Assembly: GCF_003048535.1 (NCBI RefSeq)
Contig: NZ_PIRQ01000005.1
Location: 104,925 to 168,924, forward strand
Length of the DNA stretch: 64,000 bases
DNA from: Campylobacter concisus
Lineage (GTDB): Bacteria > Campylobacterota > Campylobacteria > Campylobacterales > Campylobacteraceae
Reading direction: 5' to 3'
The first letter of the stretch is position 1, and each line of letters starts with the position of its first letter. Positions 1 through 9,279 of the stretch are shown one piece after another. The notes beneath the pieces were generated by a model. The model saw nothing but the letters and a program-made list of their open reading frames with translations, was not told the DNA's origin and made no database searches. Both the position numbers and the translations under genes were made by a program.

Positions 1-224
1 TTGATGTGATTAGCCTTGCTAAAGCCCTCTTTTACGGTGCCGCCCACGCGTTTTGTAGGTGAAAAGATAGAAATTTCGCTTGGATTTGCCTGCTCATACT
101 CAAGCACCGCGTGATATAGCGCGTCGTACTCCTCGTCGCTTGCAAGTGGCTCATCCTCGTCGTAGTAGGCCTTTGCCCATGTATTTAGCGTATCTACCGC
201 TTTTTCGTACTCTTGTTTTGTCAT
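1..224 (-). CDS. ligA: NAD-dependent DNA ligase LigA, N-terminal fragment (cut by window edge)
   Basis: The minus strand encodes about 74 residues from an ATG at 224, running off the left edge. Visible motifs are SDEEYDALYHAV, which is typical of the ligase N-terminal Ia domain, and SPTKRVGG followed by GFSKANH, which matches the start of the adenylation domain that binds NAD+. LigA seals nicks during replication and repair. An AAATTTGGAG Shine-Dalgarno sits just upstream of the ATG. The active-site lysine lies beyond the visible part. Identification rests on these N-terminal motifs only. Confidence 0.85.
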   Translation of the reverse strand, partial: MTKQEYEKAVDTLNTWAKAYYDEDEPLASDEEYDALYHAVLEYEQANPSEISIFSPTKRVGGTVKEGFSKANHI

Positions 225-265
225 TTTTGCTCCAAATTTACACCGCATTTTATCTTAAACATACT

Positions 266-1126
266 TTATAAATGATCCAATTTTAGCTCTCTCGTATCAA
301 AAAGATGGACATTTTTATAGACCTTTGCTATCTCATCCCTCGCTCTCATCAGCGCAAAGCCAAGTAAATTTTGCCCTCTCCACTTCATAGGATTTTGCGC
401 ATTTTCATCGCTTGCGGCTAAACCTATGCCCCAAATTTTATCAACTGGGCTTGCCTCAACCAAAACTTTACTCCCAGTTTGGAGCAAAAAGTCTCGCAAA
501 GAAGTATTTTGGCTAAATTTTAGATAGCTTGCATTTAGCACGACGCTAAATTTGACCTCGTCCCAGACCTTAGCGTTAAAGCCTCTCACCTGCCTGCCAA
601 GCGCCTTCATTTGCACTGGATCTTTGGCAGATAAAATTTGCTCCAAAGCCTCTTTATCGCCAAAGCACTCAGCCTTTTTAGCCATCATGTATTGCTCGGC
701 GCAAGCGTATCTCACCTCATCTTGCCAAAAGCTAGAGGCGTACCACTGGCTTAGGCAGCTGGCACTTATACTTGCACCCTTTTGATGACCCCAAAATAAT
801 AAAAACTTGCCAACAGCACCTGCGTTGTAGCGCTTTTTTAGCCACGCTAGATCATATCTTGGCTCACGCTCCCAAAGATCTAGCAAAAATTCATTATAAG
901 TAAAAAGTGTGCTATCATCATCACTAAGCCTCTCATCCCAGTATCCGCGCCACGTTGCAGGCTCAGCAAATAGCTGCTGATACTGGCGCTGCTCATCTTG
1001 GCTGAGTGTTTTTAGCCAGTCGTTAAATTTAAACTTATAATCCTCGCCGCAGCCCATCCTCCAGCCTATAGAAAAGGGGCTAATCTCTGGAAATTTGATC
1101 CAAGGTGGCGGCAATAAATTTTTCAT
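266..1126 (-). CDS. NADAR-domain protein (YbiA/RibX-like)
   Basis: The C-terminal ~170 residues form a NADAR domain. It shows FWGHQ, an AEQYMMAKKAECFGD stretch, ALGRQVRGF, a KFSQN segment and the signature LVEASPVDKIWGIG. NADAR proteins act on ADP-ribose-type N-glycosidic bonds. Some remove ADP-ribose from guanine and some occur in phage-defence or toxin-antitoxin settings; others act on riboflavin-pathway intermediates. The N-terminal ~110 residues (PPPWIKFP, SIGWRMG, a conserved GYW) are an extension I associate with the longer NADAR subgroup. I chose the ATG at 1126 because AGAGG precedes it; a TTG at 1165 would add 13 residues and overlap folP. Substrate is unknown. Confidence 0.8.
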   Translation of the reverse strand: MKNLLPPPWIKFPEISPFSIGWRMGCGEDYKFKFNDWLKTLSQDEQRQYQQLFAEPATWRGYWDERLSDDDSTLFTYNEFLLDLWEREPRYDLAWLKKRYNAGAVGKFLLFWGHQKGASISASCLSQWYASSFWQDEVRYACAEQYMMAKKAECFGDKEALEQILSAKDPVQMKALGRQVRGFNAKVWDEVKFSVVLNASYLKFSQNTSLRDFLLQTGSKVLVEASPVDKIWGIGLAASDENAQNPMKWRGQNLLGFALMRARDEIAKVYKNVHLFDTRELKLDHL

Positions 1127-1158
1127 CTGGCCTCTTTTATCAAATTTGGCCCAGCGCC

Positions 1159-2298
1159 CTACCAAAGCGTGGCTTGGCTCATCGCCTCATGCATATCAAA
1201 AAGCTGCTTGTGCTCGGCTACATCGTGCGTCCTTATGATCTGCGCGCCATTTTCGAAGGCTTTTAGATGCAGATAAAGCGAGCCTGGTAAGCGGTCTTTA
1301 ACCTCGCTTGGGTAGTAGTGATTTATAACTGATTTACGGCTGGCACCTACTAGTAGCGGGCAATCAAATTTCAAAAAATGCTCCAAATGCTTAATAAGCA
1401 GTAAATTTTGTTCAGCCGTCTTGCCAAAGCCGATGCCAACGTCAAGTACTATCTTTTTAGCGCCAAGCTCCCTTGCTAGGACGATCTTTTGCTCAAAAAA
1501 GTCTGAAATTTCGCCGATTAAGTCGTTGTATTTTGGCGCAATCTGCATGGTAGCAGGGTCTCCTTGCATGTGCATCATGCAAAACTGGGCGTCGTATCTT
1601 GCAGCAAGCGAGGCTAAATTTGCATTTGCCGTGATGTCATTTATCATCTTAAAGCCGTGATTTAGCGCAAATTCTAAGCAATACTCATCAAAGCTATCAA
1701 GGCTAAATTTCGCCTTTTCGTGTAAATTTAGCCTATAAATTTCTTCAATGATGTCTTTTATGCGCCTAAACTCCTCCTCACGTCCGCAATACTCGCTCCC
1801 TGGCCTTGAGCTAACGCCGCCAAGGTCGATGTAGTCAGCACCTGCTTCTATCATCGCTTCTATTTTTGCTATGCCATTTTGCGTATTTATGCGGCTTTGC
1901 TCGTTAAAACTATCTGAATTTATATTTGCCACGCCCATTATAAGAGGCTTTGCGGGCTTTATAAATTTAGTCTCTAAAAAGACGGCAAGCTTTTTAAGCC
2001 CAAAGTCTTGTAGCTTCTCTTTTTTAGCTAGCTGCCTAAGCTGCGCGTTTGTCGCCATTAGCAAGGCTTTGTTTAGGCTCTCGCGACCCAAGATCGTATC
2101 ATTATGCGTCACTAGCTCGGCGCCGACACTTAGGGCGTCTTGTTTTAGGATATTTGCTGCTGGGGTCTTTATCTCATCGATAAAGATAAAATTTATCTCG
2201 CTCTTTTCGTGCATGAGCTTCGCGCCAGCCGGGCTTGGCGAGACGGCTTTGCAAATTTCATCAAAGTCGCTTTTGTTATTTATCTTATAAAATTTCAA
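1159..2298 (-). CDS. folP: Dihydropteroate synthase
   Basis: This enzyme condenses hydroxymethyl-dihydropterin pyrophosphate with p-aminobenzoate in folate synthesis and is the sulfonamide target. The synthase domain occupies roughly residues 110-365. It shows LIMGVANINSDSF, DLGGVSSRPGS, a MINDITA loop, MHMQGDP, LDVGIGFGKT and GASRKS, all canonical pterin-binding-barrel motifs. At 379 residues it is about 100 longer than the E. coli protein because of an N-terminal extension. The start is a TTG at 2298 preceded by AAAGGA and overlapping the holB stop, so translation is probably coupled to holB. Confidence 0.93.
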   Translation of the reverse strand: MKFYKINNKSDFDEICKAVSPSPAGAKLMHEKSEINFIFIDEIKTPAANILKQDALSVGAELVTHNDTILGRESLNKALLMATNAQLRQLAKKEKLQDFGLKKLAVFLETKFIKPAKPLIMGVANINSDSFNEQSRINTQNGIAKIEAMIEAGADYIDLGGVSSRPGSEYCGREEEFRRIKDIIEEIYRLNLHEKAKFSLDSFDEYCLEFALNHGFKMINDITANANLASLAARYDAQFCMMHMQGDPATMQIAPKYNDLIGEISDFFEQKIVLARELGAKKIVLDVGIGFGKTAEQNLLLIKHLEHFLKFDCPLLVGASRKSVINHYYPSEVKDRLPGSLYLHLKAFENGAQIIRTHDVAEHKQLFDMHEAMSQATLW

Positions 2299-2915
2299 CG
2301 TCGTCCTTTCTCAAAGATAGTAAGCAAGAGTGGCATTAAAATGGCGTGAGACTTGGCGTTTAGATCGGCAAGCTTGATGAGCGAGAAAAAATACTCCATC
2401 TCCTCGCCGCTAAATTTATACCCACTATCAACCGCCTTTGTCACGATGGCTCCGACAAGCTCTTTTAGCTCGTTTTTGCCAAATTTTTGCGCCTGCTCCT
2501 CTGCTATCTTTTGATCGATAAAGCTTGTTAGCTCTTTTAGTCCAAGCGATTTTAAATTTAGCTCAACACTCATTTTTGGCTTTTTTGTGAGCTTATTTTC
2601 TATAAGCATTCTCGATCTGATCGTTGGTAGAAGTAAATTTTTACTCTGCGTTACTATTATAAATTTGATATTTCTTGGAGGCTCTTCGATGATCTTTAAA
2701 AGTGCATTTTGAGCCTCTGTCCTAAAAGAATTAGCATGTATTACTAAAATTTTTTCATCTTTTTCAGCAATGTAAGCTTCTGCGATGACCTCCTTTGCAT
2801 TTTCTAGCAAAAAATCATCGCTTATAAAAAATCTTAAATTATTTATGCCAAACTCGCTTTCAAGCTTGGCTTTTAAACTTTCAAAATCGCTTGTAACGAC
2901 GATTTTATTAAGCAT
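2295..2915 (-). CDS. holB: DNA polymerase III delta-prime subunit (short form)
   Basis: This is a clamp-loader subunit of the replicative polymerase. The 206 residues carry AEAYIAEKDEKILVIHANSF, followed by the sensor-like segment QNALLKIIEEPP and SRMLI, as in delta-prime proteins. The length is well below the ~330 residues of E. coli HolB and there is no obvious P-loop, as expected for a reduced non-ATP-binding delta-prime. It abuts hobA without a gap and overlaps folP, so the replication genes hobA and holB lie in one transcript with lysC and folP. Confidence 0.85.
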   Translation of the reverse strand: MLNKIVVTSDFESLKAKLESEFGINNLRFFISDDFLLENAKEVIAEAYIAEKDEKILVIHANSFRTEAQNALLKIIEEPPRNIKFIIVTQSKNLLLPTIRSRMLIENKLTKKPKMSVELNLKSLGLKELTSFIDQKIAEEQAQKFGKNELKELVGAIVTKAVDSGYKFSGEEMEYFFSLIKLADLNAKSHAILMPLLLTIFEKGRR

Positions 2916-3458
2916 TTAGAGTATCACCTTGGCAAAAAGCGCCGCATCGATGCTTTTATCAAAAATTTTGCAAAGGCTTATTAGTTTAACGTCTAAATTT
3001 TCATCACTTGAGCTAAGAGTAAAGCTATTTTGTGCCTGCTCGTCAAATAGCCACATATAACTATCCTCATCACTTTTGGCTAAATTCGCATATCTATCAA
3101 GGCTCTTTCCGATATAAAAAAACAAGTATCCGTTTGGAAAAGCAAGACTTAGCATATCTTTTAGAAGCTGCTTTTGCTCATTTGTCTCTATCTCATCAAG
3201 TGATGGATAAAGCGATCTTAGGCTAAAAAATGGCAAAAACGGCCTTATGCTTTTTGAATGGTTCATCTTTTTTAAAAGATAAATTTCAAACCATCTTCGC
3301 TCTTCATCACTTATAGTTATAAAAGCCCTTCCTTCAAGTAAAAATTTAAGCCTAGATGCGAGCAAAGGCGTCCATTCGACACGCCTTTCCTCCATCCAGC
3401 TCATCAAAGGTCCTTCGTCCCTAATAGCCTTTAACGTCCACTGAATAAAATCTTGCAT
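2916..3458 (-). CDS. hobA: HobA, DnaA-binding replication initiation regulator
   Basis: The 180 residues begin with a segment very like Helicobacter HobA as I recall it (QWTLKAIRDEG, LMSWMEERRVEWTP, then SDEERRWFEIYLL). HobA is a SIS-fold tetrameric protein, known only in Campylobacterota, that binds domain I of DnaA and promotes orisome assembly at oriC. The neighbouring order nudH-lysC-hobA-holB-folP is the one I recall from H. pylori, which supports the call. It is translationally coupled to lysC through a TAATG overlap and is followed immediately by holB. Confidence 0.88.
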   Translation of the reverse strand: MQDFIQWTLKAIRDEGPLMSWMEERRVEWTPLLASRLKFLLEGRAFITISDEERRWFEIYLLKKMNHSKSIRPFLPFFSLRSLYPSLDEIETNEQKQLLKDMLSLAFPNGYLFFYIGKSLDRYANLAKSDEDSYMWLFDEQAQNSFTLSSSDENLDVKLISLCKIFDKSIDAALFAKVIL

Positions 3459-4660
3459 TATTTATCTAGCTTATAAGCATCGTGAAGTACGCGAACTGCT
3501 AGCTCACCATATTTTTGATCAACAATCATTGAAATTTTTATCTCGCTTGTTGAGATCATTTGGATATTTATACCCTCTTTTGCAAGCGTTTCAAATGCCA
3601 AACATGCTACGCCACTATGGCTTTTCATGCCGACGCCAATAACTGAAACTTTCACGATCGCATCATCAAATTCTATATGTTTTGCAGCTGAGAGCTTTTG
3701 CATAGTTTCTTTTGCTAGTTCAAGCTCATTTTGTGGCACTGTAAAGCCTAAATTTGTAGTGCCGTCATGTCCTACGTTTTGGATTATCATATCTACGTTT
3801 ATGTTTTCATGAGCTAAAGCTGTAAAAATTTCTGCTGCGATGCCAGGCTTATCAACTACGCCTCTTAGTGTTACTCTTGCTTGATTTTTATCTAGTGCTA
3901 TTCCGCTTACTAAAACTGCTTCCATATTGTCATCTTCCTTTGCTATTAATGTACCTTCATTGTGATTAAAACTACTTCTTGTAATGAGTTTTACATTTAG
4001 TTTTTTTGCTAGCTCGACTGAGCGATTTTGTAGTACCTTTGCACCAGCAGAGGCGAGCTCAAGCATCTCATCATAGCTTATCTTCTCAAGTTTTTTTGCC
4101 TTTTTTTCTATCCTTGGATCAGTCGTATAAACGCCATCAACATCGGTAAAAATTTCGCATAGATCAGCATCAAGTGCTCCCGCTAATGCAACTGCACTAA
4201 GGTCGCTACCACCTCTACCAAGGGTTGTGATATTACCTTTTTCATCTATACCTTGAAAGCCAGCCACAACTACGATTTTGCCGGCTTTTAGCTCGGCTTT
4301 TAGCCTAGCAGTCTCTATCCTTTCGATCCTTGCTTTTGTATGAATATCATCAGTAATAATGCCTGCCATCGCACCTGTCATACCTACACACGCATAGCCT
4401 TTTGCATTAAGTGCGATCGTTAAAAGCGCGGTCGTTACTTGCTCTCCAGAGCTTAAAAGCATATCAGTGGCGACGCCATCTGGATGTTTTGAAAAATACT
4501 CACTATATTCAACCAATTGATTTGTAACTCCGCTCATCGCAGAAACTACCACAACTACGTCTGCACCGCTATTTTTTGTCTCAATGACTCTATTTGCCAC
4601 AGCTTCGATGCGTTCAAGTGTTCCTACGCTAGTTCCGCCAAATTTTTGAACGATCAACAT
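3458..4660 (-). CDS. lysC: Aspartate kinase
   Basis: This enzyme phosphorylates aspartate at the head of the lysine/diaminopimelate, threonine and methionine pathway. The kinase signature KFGGTSVG is at residues 6-13, with GRGGSDLSA and FTDVDGVYTTDPR further in. The last ~140 residues are a pair of ACT domains (VDKPGIAAEIF, GVGMKSHSGVA), so feedback inhibition by lysine and/or threonine is likely. The ATG at 4660 overlaps the nudH stop as TGATG. A TTG one codon upstream is possible but less likely. Length (400 aa) is normal for a monofunctional enzyme. Confidence 0.95.
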   Translation of the reverse strand: MLIVQKFGGTSVGTLERIEAVANRVIETKNSGADVVVVVSAMSGVTNQLVEYSEYFSKHPDGVATDMLLSSGEQVTTALLTIALNAKGYACVGMTGAMAGIITDDIHTKARIERIETARLKAELKAGKIVVVAGFQGIDEKGNITTLGRGGSDLSAVALAGALDADLCEIFTDVDGVYTTDPRIEKKAKKLEKISYDEMLELASAGAKVLQNRSVELAKKLNVKLITRSSFNHNEGTLIAKEDDNMEAVLVSGIALDKNQARVTLRGVVDKPGIAAEIFTALAHENINVDMIIQNVGHDGTTNLGFTVPQNELELAKETMQKLSAAKHIEFDDAIVKVSVIGVGMKSHSGVACLAFETLAKEGINIQMISTSEIKISMIVDQKYGELAVRVLHDAYKLDK

Positions 4661-5124
4661 CAAAAATATCCTTTCTCTTTAAAATAACTCAAAACCTTTT
4701 CATAAATAGGCTTTTTAAAGTGATTTATTCCCTCTAAACTTCTACCAAAATCTACAAATTTATACTCGCTAAACTCTGGATGCTCTGTCTTTAAATTTAT
4801 GCTGGCACCATTTTTAAGTCTAACCAAAAAATATTTTTGTGTCTGTCCATCAAATGGATAAAATTTCTTTGCCGCGTTTGCTGGAAAGTCGTAGCTTAGC
4901 CACTGCGGATACTCATCTAAGATATCGATTTTATCAGTTCCGATCTCTTCTTTAAGCTCCCTTTTTAAAGCCTGCTTTGGACTCTCGCCTTCGTCTATTC
5001 CGCCTTGAGGAAACTGCCAAATATCATCCATATCCACCCTTTTTGCGACTAGAATTTCACATTTAAATGGATACAAGCTAGACAAAATAACAGCTGCCAC
5101 ATTTGGTCTGTATTTTTTTTGCAT
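4660..5124 (-). CDS. nudH: RNA pyrophosphohydrolase / Nudix (di)nucleoside polyphosphatase
   Basis: The 154-residue protein has a full Nudix box at about residues 41-62, with the G-x5-E-x7-REL-x-EE-x-G spacing. It is preceded by RPNVAAVIL and WQFPQGG, as in RppH/NudH. RppH-type enzymes remove pyrophosphate from the 5' end of mRNAs to start decay, and the family also cleaves diadenosine polyphosphates. It is the first gene of the nudH-lysC-hobA-holB-folP unit and couples directly to lysC. Confidence 0.92.
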   Translation of the reverse strand: MQKKYRPNVAAVILSSLYPFKCEILVAKRVDMDDIWQFPQGGIDEGESPKQALKRELKEEIGTDKIDILDEYPQWLSYDFPANAAKKFYPFDGQTQKYFLVRLKNGASINLKTEHPEFSEYKFVDFGRSLEGINHFKKPIYEKVLSYFKEKGYF

Positions 5125-5188
5125 GATTTTTCCAAAAAATTTTATTTGGGATAATAACTAAAAAGAGTTAAGAGATAGATAAATAAGA

Positions 5189-6286
5189 CTACTTTTTACG
5201 CCGTTTGTAGTAAATCACACAGCCACTAAAAAGTAGCACGTCAACTCCACAAGAAGCCATAAAAAAGATAAATTTTCCAGTCTCTCCGAATATATATCCA
5301 GCGTGTAGATCAAGCATAAATTTATAAATTTCAAAAGATTTTGGCATGGTATTTTTTAAAATTTCTCCACTTGCCGTATCGACCACAAGCCTAACGCCGT
5401 CACTCTCACTAGCACCTTTTGGTAAGTAAAAAATCATAAATTTTACGCCGTCTTTATTGAGGATAAAATTTAAAGCATCAAACTCATTTCCAAATTTTAA
5501 AGTAAAAATTTCATAAGCTTTTTGAAGATTTTCTACCTTTTGCTCATCACTTAAACTAAAGCCATTTTTGCTAGTAAAATTTGGCTTTTTAAATACCTTT
5601 TGCTCGCCATAAATTTGATTTATGACCTTAGCAAAGCTCTCATAAGAAAAGTATAGACCGCTAACACAGATAATAAGCAAAATAACCCCCAAATAAAGCC
5701 CTAAAAATCCATGTAGCGAATATAAAAATGCAAATTTCTTTGCCTTTAGATTTAGCTTAAAGGCGCTAATAAATTTACTTCTAAATCTCCAAAATTGTAT
5801 AAACGCTCCAGATAATAAAATTGCAAGTAGTGCAAGCGTCGAAATCGCCACTAGCTCACTTGCAAATTTAGATACATTTTCGTTTTTAAATAGAGCTACT
5901 CCTAGATTTTTATGTAAATTTAAAGCTAGTCCTATAAATTTTTCCACACTATTTTCAGAGACTATCTCGCCCGTATAAGGATCTATAAAAAATGATTTAA
6001 ACTCACCATTCTCGCTTGTGCCACTTACCACATAAGCTCTATTTGCCTCGCCTTTTATCTTTATATAACTAAGGTTAAAATTTGGCCTAGTCTTACTAAA
6101 GACCTTTAAAATTTCATCTATTCTTAAAGCACTTTTATTGGTTGCTATGTCTATCTCATCTTTACTAAAAGCTTCAATTATCTCATCGTGATACGAAATA
6201 ATCGCTCCGCTAATTGAGATTATCAAAAGCGGCAAAGCAAAGATAAGAGCTAAAATTAAGTGAAATTTCCGCCAAATTTTAAACAT
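5189..6286 (-). CDS. PepSY-associated transmembrane protein (PiuB-like)
   Basis: The 365-residue inner-membrane protein has hydrophobic helices near residues 8-30, 140-165, 190-215 and 335-360. The motifs are WRKFHLILA at the start, SGAIISYHDEI, DPYTGEIVS, and later HGFLGLYLG and DLHAGYIFGETG. This is the four-helix PepSY-TM layout often found with siderophore receptors, where such proteins are proposed to reduce or process ferric siderophores. It begins one base after the stop of the TonB-dependent receptor, so it should be co-transcribed and iron-regulated. Confidence 0.85.
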   Translation of the reverse strand: MFKIWRKFHLILALIFALPLLIISISGAIISYHDEIIEAFSKDEIDIATNKSALRIDEILKVFSKTRPNFNLSYIKIKGEANRAYVVSGTSENGEFKSFFIDPYTGEIVSENSVEKFIGLALNLHKNLGVALFKNENVSKFASELVAISTLALLAILLSGAFIQFWRFRSKFISAFKLNLKAKKFAFLYSLHGFLGLYLGVILLIICVSGLYFSYESFAKVINQIYGEQKVFKKPNFTSKNGFSLSDEQKVENLQKAYEIFTLKFGNEFDALNFILNKDGVKFMIFYLPKGASESDGVRLVVDTASGEILKNTMPKSFEIYKFMLDLHAGYIFGETGKFIFFMASCGVDVLLFSGCVIYYKRRKK

Positions 6287-6287
6287 T

Positions 6288-8234
6288 TTAAAACTTCAAA
6301 TTAAAGCCAAGTTCGATCTTTTGTCCATCGACTATCAAAACATCATATCTGCCTGATCTTGTCGTAAAAAACTCGTTAAAGAGATTATGAACGCTTAAGT
6401 TTAGGCTGAAATTTTTAGTTACATTGTAGTTTATGCCAAGATCTGCGATAACGTAAGCTCTCATATCATCAGCATAGCTAAATGAGTTTTTAGTTCTACC
6501 ATAATAATTTATCTGTGACCAGAAATTTAGCCATCTATTTAGCTCGTAGTTCGCTCCAAATTTAAATGTATGAAGCGGATAGTTGTTTAAGCTTTTGCCA
6601 ACTTCTGATCCATCTTTTTGTTTTGATTTTGTATAAACATAGCTTTGATTTAGTCTAAGAGCATTTGTAACTTGCCACTCATTTGTTAGCTCAACTCCGT
6701 AAATTTCAGCCTTACCGATATTTATACTCTCCCAAATACCATTTGGATAAATTTTGCCTTTATGCCTGCAAACACTGCCTCTTGAGCAGATAGGCCTGTA
6801 ACTTAACATATCTTTAAAACTTGTGTAAAAGCCAGTTAAAGACGTTTCAAAACCTTCATTGTTATTATAAACGCCACCAAATTCATAACTTACACTTGTC
6901 TCTGGCTTAAGAGCACTTCTTCCAAGCTGTGCTCCACGTCCTCCAGCAAATGGCAAAGCAAGATCTTGCGTGCGTTGCTTGATATCAGGTGTCGCATAAC
7001 CTGTGCTAACTCCGCCTTTTAAGGCAAAAAAGTCGTTTAAGTTATAGATACCATAAATTCTTGGTGAAACGTGCGAGCCATAGTTCTCATCGTAGTTATA
7101 GCGAATACCTATGCTTAAGATAAAGTCTTTTATAAGGCGATAATCATCTTCAGCATAGACCGAATAATCATATCTTTTTACATTTGCCGCATCTGCTGTG
7201 GTGGCCTTTTCGTCAAGCTTTTCTTTTTTGGCATTTACTCCTAAAGTAAAGGCGTTATTATCAGTAAAATATGAGCCTTTTGTATCAAAATTTAGAGTCT
7301 TTAGCGTCAAATTTTGTTGTGCTATCTCTTTTATCTTGCCATAAGATAAATAGCTTTGAAGCAAGATATTATCAAGCCTTGCTTCGTGGCTTAAATTTAT
7401 CACATCGCCCTTTATTCTCTCGCTAGCAACCGAGTTAGTACCAGTTGATAGTGTTTTGCCTTTAGTTCTTTTATATTTCACATCGCTTCTTGCAAGCTCA
7501 AGCGTAAGATCATTATTTTCATTTGGCTTTAAAAAGAGCTTCGCGCCAAAATTTCTATCCTTTTGCTCTCTATTTGCATAAGAAATTTTATCTTCTGATT
7601 TATTTAAATTTTTACCATAAACAGAAACACTTAAAACATCATCTATTAGCCCAGAGTGCAAATAAAGGCTATTGTAAAACTCGCCACTTATATTTTTATT
7701 TCTTGCAAATTTATAGCTTGAGCCAAGATTTGCGCCAAATTCATTGCTAAACTCATCTGTTATGATATTTATAACTCCGCCTAGTGCGTCACTTCCATAA
7801 AGCGAGCTCATAGGTCCACGTATCACTTCGATACGGCTTATCGCACTTGCTGGTGGGACGAAACTATATGAGCCTCCAACGCTTCTAAGTCCTTTATAGG
7901 CGTTATCGCCTGGTACTGGCATGCCATTTACTAAAATTTTAGTAAATCTTGGAGAGAATCCACGTATAGAAATTCCTCGTCTATTTGCCGCTTCGGGAGT
8001 AGTTCCAAAAAGACTTGGGATATCTTTGGTCATGCTCTCGATATCTTTGTGATTTTTCTTTTCTAATGCCTCTTTGGTTATAACACTAAGCGTTGCTGGT
8101 GCGTCTTTGATATTTTGCTCAAATCCTGTCGCACTCACTACTTTAACTTCTGGTAGAACTTTATCTTCATTTGCAAAAAGCGGTAAATTTATAAAAATTG
8201 CCGCACAAATAGAAATTTTTAATGCACTTTTCAC
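6288..8234 (-). CDS. TonB-dependent ferric-siderophore receptor (CfrA/enterobactin-receptor-like)
   Basis: This is a 648-residue outer-membrane receptor. Residues 1-21 look like a signal peptide, followed by a TonB-box-like segment near LPEVKVVSATG. The plug domain (about 30-160) contains RGFSPR and the classic IRGPMSSLYGSDALGG. The remainder is a beta barrel ending in Phe. The start is a GTG with AAGGAG upstream. The plug resembles catecholate-siderophore receptors such as CfrA, but the ligand is inferred. A Fur-box-like site 44 bp upstream and a divergent AraC regulator suggest control by iron and by the siderophore. Confidence 0.9.
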   Translation of the reverse strand: MKSALKISICAAIFINLPLFANEDKVLPEVKVVSATGFEQNIKDAPATLSVITKEALEKKNHKDIESMTKDIPSLFGTTPEAANRRGISIRGFSPRFTKILVNGMPVPGDNAYKGLRSVGGSYSFVPPASAISRIEVIRGPMSSLYGSDALGGVINIITDEFSNEFGANLGSSYKFARNKNISGEFYNSLYLHSGLIDDVLSVSVYGKNLNKSEDKISYANREQKDRNFGAKLFLKPNENNDLTLELARSDVKYKRTKGKTLSTGTNSVASERIKGDVINLSHEARLDNILLQSYLSYGKIKEIAQQNLTLKTLNFDTKGSYFTDNNAFTLGVNAKKEKLDEKATTADAANVKRYDYSVYAEDDYRLIKDFILSIGIRYNYDENYGSHVSPRIYGIYNLNDFFALKGGVSTGYATPDIKQRTQDLALPFAGGRGAQLGRSALKPETSVSYEFGGVYNNNEGFETSLTGFYTSFKDMLSYRPICSRGSVCRHKGKIYPNGIWESINIGKAEIYGVELTNEWQVTNALRLNQSYVYTKSKQKDGSEVGKSLNNYPLHTFKFGANYELNRWLNFWSQINYYGRTKNSFSYADDMRAYVIADLGINYNVTKNFSLNLSVHNLFNEFFTTRSGRYDVLIVDGQKIELGFNLKF

Positions 8235-8277
8235 AAAAACTCCTTATAAAAATTTAATGCACATTTTACTAAAATTA

Positions 8278-8296
8278 AATAATCGTTATCAATATC
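8278..8296. promoter_or_regulatory. Fur-box-like operator
   Basis: The minus strand reads GATATTGATAACGATTATT, which matches 15 of 19 positions of the classical GATAATGATAATCATTATC Fur consensus. It lies in the intergenic space between the divergent receptor and AraC genes, where a Fur repressor could control both. Confidence 0.65.
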
Positions 8297-8340
8297 ATAC
8301 GTAACGCTAAAGGGATTAAATTTAACGCTTGAGGGATAAA

Positions 8341-9225
8341 ATGATAAATTTAGACAAAAAATATGGAACGAGCAAAATATCTCAAAAGGAAAAACAAGTA
8401 AGCGTGGAGTTTTTCAAGCAAAGCAGCGGTATTAGCTATCTAAAAAGTGAAATTTTATGTAATGGCAGGATAAAAAGAGATCGTCATAAGTCTAAAAAAT
8501 ACCTATTTTTAATGTTTAATGAGGATAAAAACGATCTTTGCTTTAAGCTTGATAAAAAAGAGTATATCTTAAACAAAGATGAATTTTGCATTGGGCTTGT
8601 TAATGATGATTTTAAAGGTATCTTTGAGTATCAAAATAAATTTTATAAGACGAAAACACTACTTTTTGACGAAAGTTACGCAAATAAGCTTGAGATATTT
8701 GCTGGACTTAGATTTGATGATAAATTTGAACTTTTGAAATACAAAAAAGATTTAGCTCAAATTTGCGTTTTAAATGAACTTGATACGACAAATTTATATG
8801 AAGGCGCAATGAGGGAAATTTTTACCGAGTCAAAAATTTTAGAGCTTATTTATAAAAGCAAAATACGAAAAAAGAGCGAATTCTCACTTAATAGTGATGA
8901 AGAAAAGACTCTTTTAAAGGCTAAAACGATCTTGTTAAATCGTATGCAAAATCCTCCAAGCATCAAAGAGCTAGCCCATCTTTGTGGCACAAATGACTTT
9001 TGGCTAAAGAAAAATTTTAAGCTATTTTTTAAAGATACGATCTACCAGCTCCTAGCAAAAGAGCGTCTAAAACTAGCTTTTACTCTTTTAGAGCAAAACG
9101 ATATAAGTATAAAAGAAGCCGCAAATATCGTAGGCTACGCAAATACAGCACATTTTGCAAAAATTTTTAAGATAAATTTTGGCTTTTTACCAAGCAAACT
9201 CTTAAAGACAAAAAGCTACTTTTAA
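8341..9225 (+). CDS. AraC-family transcriptional regulator
   Basis: The C-terminal ~100 residues carry the two helix-turn-helix units of AraC proteins: PSIKELAHLCGTNDFWLKKNFK, and SIKEAANIVGYANTAHFAKIFK with the usual GF-x-PS close after it. The N-terminal ~180 residues are a ligand-binding region without close resemblance to sugar-binding AraC proteins. The ATG at 8341 follows GAGGGATAAA; a TTG at 8329 is unlikely. Position divergent from a siderophore receptor and beside a Fur-like box suggests a PchR/YbtA-type activator that senses the siderophore, which is inference from context. Confidence 0.85.
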   Translation: MINLDKKYGTSKISQKEKQVSVEFFKQSSGISYLKSEILCNGRIKRDRHKSKKYLFLMFNEDKNDLCFKLDKKEYILNKDEFCIGLVNDDFKGIFEYQNKFYKTKTLLFDESYANKLEIFAGLRFDDKFELLKYKKDLAQICVLNELDTTNLYEGAMREIFTESKILELIYKSKIRKKSEFSLNSDEEKTLLKAKTILLNRMQNPPSIKELAHLCGTNDFWLKKNFKLFFKDTIYQLLAKERLKLAFTLLEQNDISIKEAANIVGYANTAHFAKIFKINFGFLPSKLLKTKSYF

Positions 9226-9279
9226 ACTGCTATAAATGCCAAATTTCTTATAATCGCCAAAATTTAAAAAGAGAGAAAT

